In this document: positions 1 through 5,764 of the stretch, one piece after another | How positions within the stretch are numbered: the stretch's first letter is position 1 | Layout of the letters: each line of letters begins with the position of its first letter | NCBI GenBank assembly: GCA_016795255.1 | Contig: JAEUIB010000369.1 | Coordinates: forward strand, 1-6,833 | Direction: 5' to 3' | Source of the DNA: Planctomycetota bacterium | GTDB taxonomy: Bacteria; Planctomycetota; B15-G4; JADJEK01 | Length of the DNA stretch: 6,833 bases | Notes under the pieces: model-generated | Told to the model about the DNA's origin: nothing | What the model saw: only the letters and a program-made list of their open reading frames with translations | The model's database searches: none | Program-made: the position numbers and the translations under genes

Positions 1-1179
1 CGCGTACCGAACGTTCACGTCGCGAGCCGCACCCGGCACGTAATCGAGGTCGCAGCTCGGATCCGCCGTCGTCAGGTTGCGCGTCGGATGCACCACGTTC
101 TTGTGGATGCTGAGCGCCGTGACGGCGAACTCGACCGCGGCCGACGCACCGAGCAAGTGGCCGATCATCGACTTGGTCGACGAGATCGCCAGCTTGCGCG
201 CGTGGTCGCCGAACGTGCGCTTGATCGCAGTCGTCTCGATCGCGTCGTTGTAGAGCGTCGACGTACCGTGCGCGTTGATGTACGCGACCTGGTCGGGGTT
301 GACGCCACCGTCGCGCAACGCGGTCAGCATCGCGCGCGACGGGCCCGCCCCATCTTCCTTCGGCGCCGTGATGTGGTGCGCATCCGCGGTCGAACCGAAG
401 CCGAGGAACTCGGCGTAGATCCGGGCTCCGCGCTTCTTCGCGTGCTCGAGTTCCTCGAGCACGACGATCGCCGCGCCTTCACCCATGACGAAGCCGTCGC
501 GGTCCTTGTCGAACGGGCGGCTGGCAGCCTGCGGATCGTCGTTCCGCGTCGACAACGCGCGCAGCGCGCAGAAGCCGCCGAGGCCGAGCGGAGTCACCGC
601 GGTCTCGGAACCACCGCTGATGATCAGGTCCGCCTCGCCGTACTGGATCGCGCGCAACGCCATCGCGAGCGCGTGCCCCGCGGAAGCGCACGCCGATCCG
701 GTCACGAAGTTCGTGCCGCGCAGTCCGTGTCGGATCGAGATCACGCCCGACATCGCGTTCACCATCAGCTTCGGGATGAAGTGCGGTGAGATGCGATCCG
801 GGCCACGCTCCATGTAGGTCGTGTGCGTGGTCTCGAGCTCGTTGATGCCGCCGATGCCCGAACCCAAGACGCAGCCCGCACGATCACGGTCCACGGTCTC
901 GAGATCGAGGCCGGAGTCCTTGATCGCTTCGTCCGCGGCGACGACCGCGTACTGCGTGAACAGATCGAGCTTCTTCGACTCGACCTTGGGGAAGAACTTC
1001 TCGGCCTCGTACTCGTTCACGAGGCCGGCGAAGCGGACCGGGAACGCAGCGACGTCGAACCGTTGGATCGGTCCGATACCGCTCTTCCCGGAAACCAAGC
1101 CTTCCCAGGTCTTGTCGAAACCGACGCCGAGCGACGTCAAGCCGCCCAGTCCGGTCACAACGACACGTCTGCGAGTCAT
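1..1179 (-). CDS. fabF: 3-oxoacyl-ACP synthase II (FabF, KAS II), C-terminus cut by window edge
   Basis: This condensing enzyme elongates acyl-ACP with malonyl-ACP by decarboxylative Claisen condensation in cytoplasmic type II fatty acid synthesis. The ATG at 1177-1179 opens a frame of 393 codons that runs off the left edge without a stop. The N-terminus reads MTRRRVVVTGLGGLTSLG, as expected for FabF. The thiolase-fold Cys-His-His triad is complete: Cys164 in GSACASAG (688-690), His304 in NAHGTST (268-270) and His341 in KSMIGHLLG (157-159). These match E. coli Cys163, His303 and His340. The last visible residues (DYVPGAARDVNVRYA) align about 20 residues before the usual FabF end, so only the SFGFGG-type tail is missing. 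The Shine-Dalgarno sequence is weak (a GGACGAG-like stretch), and the gene lies 32 bp after acpP, a classic pairing. FabB is a less likely alternative. Confidence 0.96.
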   Translation of the reverse strand, partial: MTRRRVVVTGLGGLTSLGVGFDKTWEGLVSGKSGIGPIQRFDVAAFPVRFAGLVNEYEAEKFFPKVESKKLDLFTQYAVVAADEAIKDSGLDLETVDRDRAGCVLGSGIGGINELETTHTTYMERGPDRISPHFIPKLMVNAMSGVISIRHGLRGTNFVTGSACASAGHALAMALRAIQYGEADLIISGGSETAVTPLGLGGFCALRALSTRNDDPQAASRPFDKDRDGFVMGEGAAIVVLEELEHAKKRGARIYAEFLGFGSTADAHHITAPKEDGAGPSRAMLTALRDGGVNPDQVAYINAHGTSTLYNDAIETTAIKRTFGDHARKLAISSTKSMIGHLLGASAAVEFAVTALSIHKNVVHPTRNLTTADPSCDLDYVPGAARDVNVRYA

Positions 1180-1211
1180 GATTCAGGCTCGTCCAGCGCG
1201 GGGCCGGCCGA

Positions 1212-1451
1212 TCAACCGACGCGCTTCTTGATGTAGTCGATCGCGTCGCCGACGGTCTGGATCTTCTCCGCGTCTTCGTCGGGGATGTTGATGTCGAATT
1301 CGTCCTCGAACTCCATCACGAGTTCGACCGTGTCGAGCGAGTCCGCGCCAAGGTCGTTGATGAACGAGGTGGACGGCTGGATCTTGTCCCGGCTCGCGCC
1401 CATCTGCTCACAGACGATGTTGATCACGCGGTCTTCGATGCTTGCGCTCAC
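1212..1451 (-). CDS. acpP: acyl carrier protein
   Basis: This small acidic carrier holds growing fatty acyl chains as thioesters on a 4'-phosphopantetheine arm and serves FabD, FabH, FabG, FabF and PlsX. At 79 residues it has normal family length. The attachment site is Ser38 in GADSLDTVELV, followed by the acidic helix II (EFEDEFDINIPDEDAEKI) that partner enzymes recognise. The start is GTG at 1449-1451, the only plausible one. It lies 7 nt after TAGGAG (1459-1464), and the protein then begins SASIEDRV as expected. One oddity is Cys14 in helix I, since ACPs usually lack cysteine. The gene follows a 179-bp gap with its own promoter candidate and a leader hairpin, which fits the very high expression ACP normally needs. 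fabF follows after 32 bp. Confidence 0.98.
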   Translation of the reverse strand: MSASIEDRVINIVCEQMGASRDKIQPSTSFINDLGADSLDTVELVMEFEDEFDINIPDEDAEKIQTVGDAIDYIKKRVG

Positions 1452-1458
1452 TTGCGAA

Positions 1459-1464
1459 CTCCTA
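1459..1464 (-). promoter_or_regulatory. acpP ribosome binding site
   Basis: TAGGAG lies 7 nt upstream of the GTG at 1451. It decides the start, because there is no ATG near the conserved N-terminus of the protein. Confidence 0.8.
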
Positions 1465-1482
1465 CCCGACGCGAAAGGCCTT

Positions 1483-1501
1483 GCCCTGCTCGCTGCAGGG
1501 C
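1483..1501 (-). other. stem-loop in acpP leader
   Basis: On the minus strand this is a perfect 7-bp stem GCCCTGC / GCAGGGC closing a 5-nt AGCGA loop. It ends about 30 nt before the acpP start and downstream of the predicted transcription start. No T-run follows in either direction, so it does not look like an intrinsic terminator. A role in mRNA stability or translation control is inferred only. Confidence 0.5.
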
Positions 1502-1527
1502 CATGTGCAGGCCGAACGGAACGCGGT

Positions 1528-1556
1528 ATTCAAAGGCGACGCGGCACCCAAATCAA
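1528..1556 (-). promoter_or_regulatory. candidate sigma70-type promoter for acpP-fabF
   Basis: On the minus strand, TTGATT (1551-1556, 4 of 6 matches to TTGACA) is followed by a 17-bp spacer and TTGAAT (1528-1533, 4 of 6 matches to TATAAT). The predicted start is near 1521, which gives a leader of about 70 nt. This is one of the few AT-richer spots in the gap, and separate acpP promoters are known in other bacteria. The match is moderate and untested. Confidence 0.4.
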
Positions 1557-1566
1557 CGCTTTTCTT

Positions 1567-1604
1567 CGCCCGAGCCAGGGAGCCGCAACGTGGTTCCTCG
1601 GGCG
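1567..1604 (-). repeat. inverted repeat between fabG and the acpP promoter candidate
   Basis: A perfect 8-bp inverted repeat (CGCCCGAG / CTCGGGCG on the minus strand) encloses 22 nt. Within it, GGAACC and GGCTCC can pair with one mismatch, so a longer imperfect hairpin is possible. It begins 26 nt after the fabG stop and ends just before the acpP -35 candidate. The bases that follow are AAGAAAAG, not a T-run, so it is not a standard terminator. It could be a 3'-end stabiliser or partial terminator for the upstream operon, or a protein site. Confidence 0.45.
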
Positions 1605-1630
1605 GTGTTGCATGCGAAACGAGGTTCGGG

Positions 1631-2383
1631 TCAGAGCGACATTCCGCCGTCCACGACGAGCGTGTGACCCGTGATGTACCCGGCGCGCTCCGACGCCAGG
1701 AACAACGCGGCATCGGCGATGTCCTCGGCGGTCCCGAAACGCGCGAGCGGAATCGCCGCCAGCGACGACTGCTTGACCGCTTCCGGCAAGTCCGACGTCA
1801 TGTCGGTCGTGATGAACCCGGGGGCGATCGCGTTGACCGTCACGCCGCGGCCGCCGAACTCGCGCGCGAGCGACTTCGTGAAGCCGACGAGCCCCGCCTT
1901 GGCGGCGGCGTAGTTGGCCTGCCCGGCGTTGCCGGTCAAGCCGACGATCGACGTGACGTTGATGATGCGGGCGCCGGCCGTCTTCAGCAGGCCGCGCGAG
2001 GCCGCCTTGCAGACGTTGAACGTCCCCTTCAGGTTGACGTCCACGACGCGCATGAAGTCCTCTTCGGACATCCGCACGAACAAGCCGTCCTTCGTGATCC
2101 CGGCGTTGTTCACGACGACGTGCAGGGCGCCGAGTTCCTTGACCGTCCGCTCGACGGCGGCCGTGGCTTGCGCCGCATCCGCGACGTCGGCGCCGAGCGC
2201 CAGGGCCTTGCCGCCGGCCTGCGTGATCTCGTCGACGACCGGGCGCGCGCGATCTTCGCTGGTGGCGAGGACGGCGACCGCGGCGCCGGCCTGGGCGAAT
2301 CGGAGTGCGATCATGCGACCGATGCCGCGCGACGCACCGGTCACGAGAGCCACCTTGCCCGAGAGATCGATCGAGACGGACAC
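1631..2383 (-). CDS. fabG: 3-oxoacyl-ACP reductase (FabG)
   Basis: FabG is an NADPH-dependent short-chain dehydrogenase that reduces 3-ketoacyl-ACP to 3-hydroxyacyl-ACP, the first reduction of each elongation cycle. The 250-residue length is typical. The cofactor motif TGASRGIG is at residues 15-22, NNAG at 92-95, and the catalytic tetrad is Asn117, Ser145, Tyr158 and Lys162 (YAAAK). The C-terminus GHTLVVDGGMSL is characteristic. The start is GTG at 2381-2383, because no ATG occurs before residue 24, which is beyond the Rossmann motif. It is preceded by the full Shine-Dalgarno sequence AAGGAGGT. The gene lies 27 bp after fabD. Its place between fabD and acpP separates it from the many other SDR paralogues that share this fold. 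Confidence 0.96.
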   Translation of the reverse strand: MSVSIDLSGKVALVTGASRGIGRMIALRFAQAGAAVAVLATSEDRARPVVDEITQAGGKALALGADVADAAQATAAVERTVKELGALHVVVNNAGITKDGLFVRMSEEDFMRVVDVNLKGTFNVCKAASRGLLKTAGARIINVTSIVGLTGNAGQANYAAAKAGLVGFTKSLAREFGGRGVTVNAIAPGFITTDMTSDLPEAVKQSSLAAIPLARFGTAEDIADAALFLASERAGYITGHTLVVDGGMSL

Positions 2384-2386
2384 GAA

Positions 2387-2394
2387 ACCTCCTT
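2387..2394 (-). promoter_or_regulatory. fabG ribosome binding site, full consensus
   Basis: AAGGAGGT matches the complete anti-Shine-Dalgarno complement and ends 3 nt before the GTG start. The spacing is slightly short. It is clearly the strongest ribosome binding site in the window and supports the GTG start of fabG. Confidence 0.85.
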
Positions 2395-2410
2395 CAGTCT
2401 TCGCGCACGC

Positions 2411-3343
2411 TCACGCGTACGCGCCGACGTCGGCCATCGTTTCGACGTTGATCCGCGCCGCGTCGGGCGCGAGCTTTCGCATCAGTCCCGTCAGCACCTT
2501 GCCGGGCGCGGGCTCGACGAACGTCGTGATGCCCGCGGCCGTGAAGCGCTGCATCGTGTCTTCCCACAGCACGGACGACGTGACTTGCGCGGCGAGGTGT
2601 TCGCGGATGCGCTCCGGGTCCGACACGAAGTCGCCGGTGACGTTCGTCGCGAACGGGATCACGGGCGCATGGATCGTCACGCTCGCGAGCGCGTCACGCA
2701 GAGCCGCGGTCGCCGGCGCCATCAGTGGCGAGTGGAACGCTCCCGCGACCTCGAGTCGAACGCACCGGCGGACACCGCAGTCCTTCGCCTTCGCTTCGGC
2801 ATCGGCGATCGCCGCCGCGTCGCCGGCGAGCGCGATCCCGCCCGGACCGAGGAAGTTCGCCGCGACGATGACGCCGGCGCCCGACGCGGCGCGCACGAGG
2901 TCGGCCGCTTGTTCGCGCGTCGCACCGACCAGGGACAGCATCCCCGACGGCTGACGCGTCGACGCTTCTTGCATCGCTTGACCACGGCGTCGCACGAGGC
3001 GCAGCGCGTCCTCGAGCGCGAGGCTGCCGCTGAACCACAGCGCCGTGTACTCACCGAGCGAAAGCCCGGCCGTCGCCGCGAACTGACGCGGATCGAGACC
3101 GTTCGTCGCCTTCAACGCTTCGATGACGGCCGCGCTCGTCGCGAGGATCGCCGGTTGGCAGACGTCGGTTCGGCGCAACTCCGCCTCGGGACCGTCGAAG
3201 CACAGCGCCGCGAGATCGAATCCGAGCACTTCGCGCGCGACGTCCATCACGCGGCGGGCGGCCGGCACTTGCTCGACGATCTCCTTCCCCATGCCCGGGT
3301 GCTGCGCACCCTGGCCCGGGAACAACATGGCGCGTTTCGTCAT
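2411..3343 (-). CDS. fabD: malonyl-CoA:ACP transacylase (FabD)
   Basis: FabD transfers malonate from CoA to the ACP phosphopantetheine arm, supplying the extender unit for FabH and FabF. The 310 residues match family length. Visible motifs are FPGQGAQ (residues 8-14), the nucleophile elbow GLSLGEYTAL with Ser95, the malonate-carboxylate-binding Arg120 in RRRGQAMQEA, and catalytic His204 in GAFHSPLM. Two deviations stand out. The His before the catalytic Ser is Leu (GLSLG, not GHSLG), and the usual N-x-x-PGQ stretch reads ANFLGPGG at 162-169. From memory, similar forms occur in Planctomycetota FabD, so I read this as lineage variation and not loss of function. The ATG at 3341-3343 sits 4 bp after the fabH stop with only a weak GGTGG ribosome site, suggesting translational coupling. 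Confidence 0.95.
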   Translation of the reverse strand: MTKRAMLFPGQGAQHPGMGKEIVEQVPAARRVMDVAREVLGFDLAALCFDGPEAELRRTDVCQPAILATSAAVIEALKATNGLDPRQFAATAGLSLGEYTALWFSGSLALEDALRLVRRRGQAMQEASTRQPSGMLSLVGATREQAADLVRAASGAGVIVAANFLGPGGIALAGDAAAIADAEAKAKDCGVRRCVRLEVAGAFHSPLMAPATAALRDALASVTIHAPVIPFATNVTGDFVSDPERIREHLAAQVTSSVLWEDTMQRFTAAGITTFVEPAPGKVLTGLMRKLAPDAARINVETMADVGAYA

Positions 3344-3347
3344 GGTT

Positions 3348-4337
3348 TCACCACCGGAGAGCGACGGAACCCCAGGTCAGCCCTGCGCCGAACGCACACA
3401 TCACGACGAGCTTGCCCCCGCAGGCGGCGAATCGACCGGCGCGACGGGCCTCGTCGAACGCGATCGCGATGCTCGCCGCCGAAGTGTTGCCGTAGCGCTC
3501 GATGTTGACGACGAGCTTGTCGTCGCCGATGCCGAGTCGGTCGCGCGCGGACTCGATGATGCGCAGATTGACCTGGTGCGGCACGACGACCCCGAGTTCG
3601 AGGTCGGAGTGACGCGCGCACGCCTGCTCGACGAGCTCGACCATGCGGCTGACCGCGAACTTGTAGATCTCGCGTCCGCGCAGCTTCATGTACTGCTCGC
3701 GCGCGGACATCGCCTCTGGCGTCAACGGCTTCGCCGAACCGCCGGCCGGAACGATGATCGTGTCGAATCCGGCGCCGTCCGAGTGCAGCTCGGTCGACAG
3801 GATCTCGCCGTGTTCGAACTGGTTCGAGACGATCACGGCGCCGGCGCCGTCGCCGAACAGGATCGCCGAACCGCGGTCCGTGTAGTCGGTCACGCGCGAC
3901 AGAGTCTCGGCGCCGATGACGAGGACGTTCTTCGCGACGCCGCCACGCACGAATTGCGCCGCGGTCGAGATCGCGTACATGAAGCCGGAACACGCCGCCG
4001 ACAGATCGAACGCGCCGATGTCGCGACAACCGAGCTTGTGTTGGATCAGGCACGCCGTCGACGGGAACGGATAGTCCGGCGTGACGGTGGCGACGAGGAT
4101 CAGGTCGAGGTCCTTCGCCGTGATGCCCGCATCGTCGAGCGCGCGCTGCGCCGCGATCGCACCCAGATCGGACGTCGACTGGTCGGGCGCGGCGATCCGG
4201 CGCTCCTTGATCCCGGTGCGCGTGGTGATCCACTCGTCCGAGGTGTCGACCATCTTCTCGAAGTCGCGATTGCTGAGCACCCGCTCGGGCACGTAGCAAC
4301 CGGAACCACGAATGCCGGCCCGCGATCCCGTGCTCAT
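3348..4337 (-). CDS. fabH: 3-oxoacyl-ACP synthase III (FabH, KAS III)
   Basis: FabH starts fatty acid synthesis by condensing an acyl-CoA primer, usually acetyl-CoA, with malonyl-ACP. The 329-residue length is normal. The N-terminal DTSDEWITTRTGIKER motif (residues 31-46) is diagnostic. The Cys-His-Asn triad is complete: Cys116 in SAACSGF, His254 in VVPHQVNLRII and Asn284 in RYGNTSAAS. The C-terminal FGAGLTWGS motif is also present. Phe91 aligns with E. coli Phe87 of the primer pocket, but primer choice cannot be read reliably from that alone. The ATG at 4335-4337 overlaps the plsX stop as ATGA, so translation is probably coupled. The plsX-fabH order is conserved across many bacteria. Confidence 0.97.
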   Translation of the reverse strand: MSTGSRAGIRGSGCYVPERVLSNRDFEKMVDTSDEWITTRTGIKERRIAAPDQSTSDLGAIAAQRALDDAGITAKDLDLILVATVTPDYPFPSTACLIQHKLGCRDIGAFDLSAACSGFMYAISTAAQFVRGGVAKNVLVIGAETLSRVTDYTDRGSAILFGDGAGAVIVSNQFEHGEILSTELHSDGAGFDTIIVPAGGSAKPLTPEAMSAREQYMKLRGREIYKFAVSRMVELVEQACARHSDLELGVVVPHQVNLRIIESARDRLGIGDDKLVVNIERYGNTSAASIAIAFDEARRAGRFAACGGKLVVMCAFGAGLTWGSVALRW

Positions 4338-5365
4338 GCGCCGCTCCCCGCAGCACCCTCGTTGCGGATCGCCGGCATCTTGCGCAACCCCTCGACGATG
4401 TGGCGATTGACGTCGGATTCGATGAAGCGGCGCGATGCCTTCAATGCGTTCGCGATCGCGCGCGCATCGGATCGGCCGTGGCAGATGATCATCAAGCCGT
4501 CGACGCCGAGCAGCGGCGCACCGCCGTACTCCGCGTAGTCGGTGCGTGCACCGATCGTGCCGAGGACCTGCTTCAACATCGGTCCGGCCGCCGCGCCGCC
4601 GTGGCGCAGGACCTCGTCCTTGAACATCGTCGTCAGCACGTGTCCGAGGCCTTCCGAGACCTTCAGCACGACGTTGCCGACGAAGCCTTCGCAGACGACG
4701 ACGTCAGCCGCGCCCTCGAACAGGACGTTGCCCTCGACGTTGCCGATGAAGTTCAGGTTCGACGACGAAAACAGTTCGTGCGTCCGCTGCGTCAGCGGGT
4801 TGCCCTTCTCCGCTTCCTCGCCGATGTTCAGGATGCCGACGCGCGGGCGCTTGATGCCGAGCATCCCCTCCATCGCCTCGGCGGCCATCAGGCCGTAGAT
4901 GAACAGGTCCTCGGGCTGGCAGTGGACGTTCGCGCCGCAGTCGACGAGCGTGCACGGCCCTTTGGCCGTGCCGAACGTCACCGCGATACCGGGACGTCGC
5001 ACGCCTTCGAGCGGGCCGACGAAGAACAGTCCGGCGCCGACCATCGCACCGGTGTTGCCGGCGGAGACGAACGCATCGGCCTTCTTCTCGCGCACCATGC
5101 GTGCTCCGACGACGATCGTCGAATCACGCTTCTTGCGCAAAGCTTGGCCGGGATGCTCGTCCATCCCGATGTTCTCGCTGGCGTGGATGATGTCGACCGG
5201 TTCGGTCCACTGCAGCAGCGCCAACTCGCGCTCGATCGAGGACGCGTCACCGACGAGCACGAGCTCGTCCTTGCGCACGTAACCCTCACGAAGCGCGCGT
5301 ACGGCTCCGGCAACGACCTGGGCGGGCGCGTGATCACCGCCCATCGCATCGAGCGCGATCTTCAT
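4334..5365 (-). CDS. plsX: phosphate acyltransferase (PlsX)
   Basis: PlsX converts acyl-ACP plus phosphate to acyl-phosphate, the donor used by PlsY to acylate glycerol-3-phosphate, so it links fatty acid synthesis to phospholipids at the membrane. The chosen ATG at 5363-5365 gives 343 residues, normal for the family, and starts exactly with the conserved MKIALDAMGGDHAP. Further PlsX blocks are HASENIGMDEHPGQALRKK (61-79), SAGNTGAM (101-108), DCGANV (142-147) and, near the C-terminus, APLLGVDG. The frame stays open upstream to 5473, but that extension would overlap the end of rpmF and matches nothing in the family. A CAGGAG ribosome site lies about 12 nt upstream, a rather long spacing. The stop overlaps the fabH start. 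Confidence 0.96.
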   Translation of the reverse strand: MKIALDAMGGDHAPAQVVAGAVRALREGYVRKDELVLVGDASSIERELALLQWTEPVDIIHASENIGMDEHPGQALRKKRDSTIVVGARMVREKKADAFVSAGNTGAMVGAGLFFVGPLEGVRRPGIAVTFGTAKGPCTLVDCGANVHCQPEDLFIYGLMAAEAMEGMLGIKRPRVGILNIGEEAEKGNPLTQRTHELFSSSNLNFIGNVEGNVLFEGAADVVVCEGFVGNVVLKVSEGLGHVLTTMFKDEVLRHGGAAAGPMLKQVLGTIGARTDYAEYGGAPLLGVDGLMIICHGRSDARAIANALKASRRFIESDVNRHIVEGLRKMPAIRNEGAAGSGA

Positions 5366-5417
5366 GCCTGCGGACGTCTCCTGCGTGGGTTCGAAGGCCA
5401 GCAGCGCTCGAGTGCGC

Positions 5418-5609
5418 TCAGACGTTGGTCGCGTCGCCCTCGGGGAACACTTCCGTCCCGCGGTAGTGGCCACACGAATCGCAGACCGTGTGCGGCTTCA
5501 CCGTCGCGCCGCAGCGCGGACACGCGGACAAGGAAGGCTTCGACAACGCGAGGTGCGACCGGCGCTTGCGCTTACGGTGCTTGGAAGTTCGTCGCTTCGG
5601 TACGGCCAT
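5418..5609 (-). CDS. rpmF: 50S ribosomal protein L32, zinc-binding form
   Basis: L32 is a small basic protein of the large ribosomal subunit. The 63-residue product begins MAVPKRRTSKHRKRKRRSH, the typical L32 head. It carries two zinc-ligand pairs, Cys30-x-x-Cys33 and Cys43-x-x-Cys46 (CPRC and CDSC), followed by GHYRG. It is therefore the zinc-bound (C+) form rather than the cysteine-free form. The ATG is at 5607-5609. The ribosome site is weak and lies within a 10-bp palindrome (5616-5625). rpmF-plsX-fabH is a widespread gene order, but the DUF177 (YceD) gene that usually precedes rpmF is absent, and alaS is the upstream neighbour instead. Confidence 0.97.
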   Translation of the reverse strand: MAVPKRRTSKHRKRKRRSHLALSKPSLSACPRCGATVKPHTVCDSCGHYRGTEVFPEGDATNV

Positions 5610-5648
5610 GCGGGACTCTCGAGAGGCGGTTGTTCGGGCCGACCCCGC

Positions 5649-5668
5649 GACCGTCGATCGCGACGGTC
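5649..5668 (-). other. stem-loop in rpmF leader (proximal)
   Basis: On the minus strand a perfect 8-bp stem, GACCGTCG / CGACGGTC, closes a 4-nt CGAT loop. It ends about 40 nt before the rpmF start. No T-run follows, so it is not an intrinsic terminator. It would be very stable in RNA. The function is unknown. Confidence 0.5.
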
Positions 5669-5677
5669 CGAGCCATG

Positions 5678-5701
5678 CCCCGAAGGGTCAACTTCGCGGG
5701 G
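5678..5701 (-). other. stem-loop in rpmF leader (middle)
   Basis: CCCCGCGAAG and CTTCGGGG pair over 8 bp with a 2-nt bulge around a 6-nt TTGACC loop on the minus strand. It lies between the candidate operator and the proximal stem-loop. It is a candidate leader RNA element. No recognised riboswitch class could be assigned by eye. Confidence 0.4.
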
Positions 5702-5704
5702 TGT

Positions 5705-5718
5705 CCGCGAAATCGCGG
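5705..5718 (-). promoter_or_regulatory. candidate operator: inverted repeat over the predicted transcription start
   Basis: On the minus strand CCGCGA-TT-TCGCGG is a perfect 6-bp inverted repeat with a 2-nt centre. It begins one base past the -10 candidate (5720-5725) and covers the expected +1 near 5713-5714. A dimeric repressor bound here would block transcription start. It could equally form a small RNA hairpin at the 5' end. No regulator gene is in the window, and the site does not resemble the FapR site I know from Bacillus. Confidence 0.35.
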
Positions 5719-5719
5719 G

Positions 5720-5747
5720 ATTCTAGGCCCGGACCCCCGCGGTTCAA
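5720..5747 (-). promoter_or_regulatory. candidate sigma70-type promoter for rpmF-plsX-fabHDG
   Basis: On the minus strand, TTGAAC (5742-5747, 4 of 6 matches to TTGACA) is followed by a 16-bp spacer and TAGAAT (5720-5725, 5 of 6 matches to TATAAT). It starts 17 nt after the alaS stop and predicts a leader of roughly 100 nt before rpmF. It is the best promoter-like match I saw in either large gap. Read-through from alaS remains possible because no terminator is visible. Confidence 0.5.
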
Positions 5748-5764
5748 TTCCAAATTCAGCGCCG

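Noticed and set aside
1202..1209. GGCCGGCC palindrome between acpP and fabF
   Set aside because: An 8-bp palindrome in GC-rich DNA is expected by chance. It has no T-run and no second element, so no terminator or operator can be supported.
1442..3508. Very long open frame of 688 codons on the plus strand
   Set aside because: It runs antisense across fabG and fabD and is rich in Arg, Asp and Gly repeats with no recognisable domain. High-GC coding sequence lacks stop codons in shadow frames, which explains it fully.
3123..4538. Plus-strand open frame of 471 codons
   Set aside because: Antisense to fabH and parts of fabD and plsX, with low-complexity Arg-rich translation. The minus-strand genes have complete catalytic motifs, so this is a shadow.
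5366..5473. 36-codon upstream extension of plsX
   Set aside because: It would overlap the 3' end of rpmF, and PlsX proteins start at the MKIALDAMGGDHAP motif, which has its own ATG and a CAGGAG site.
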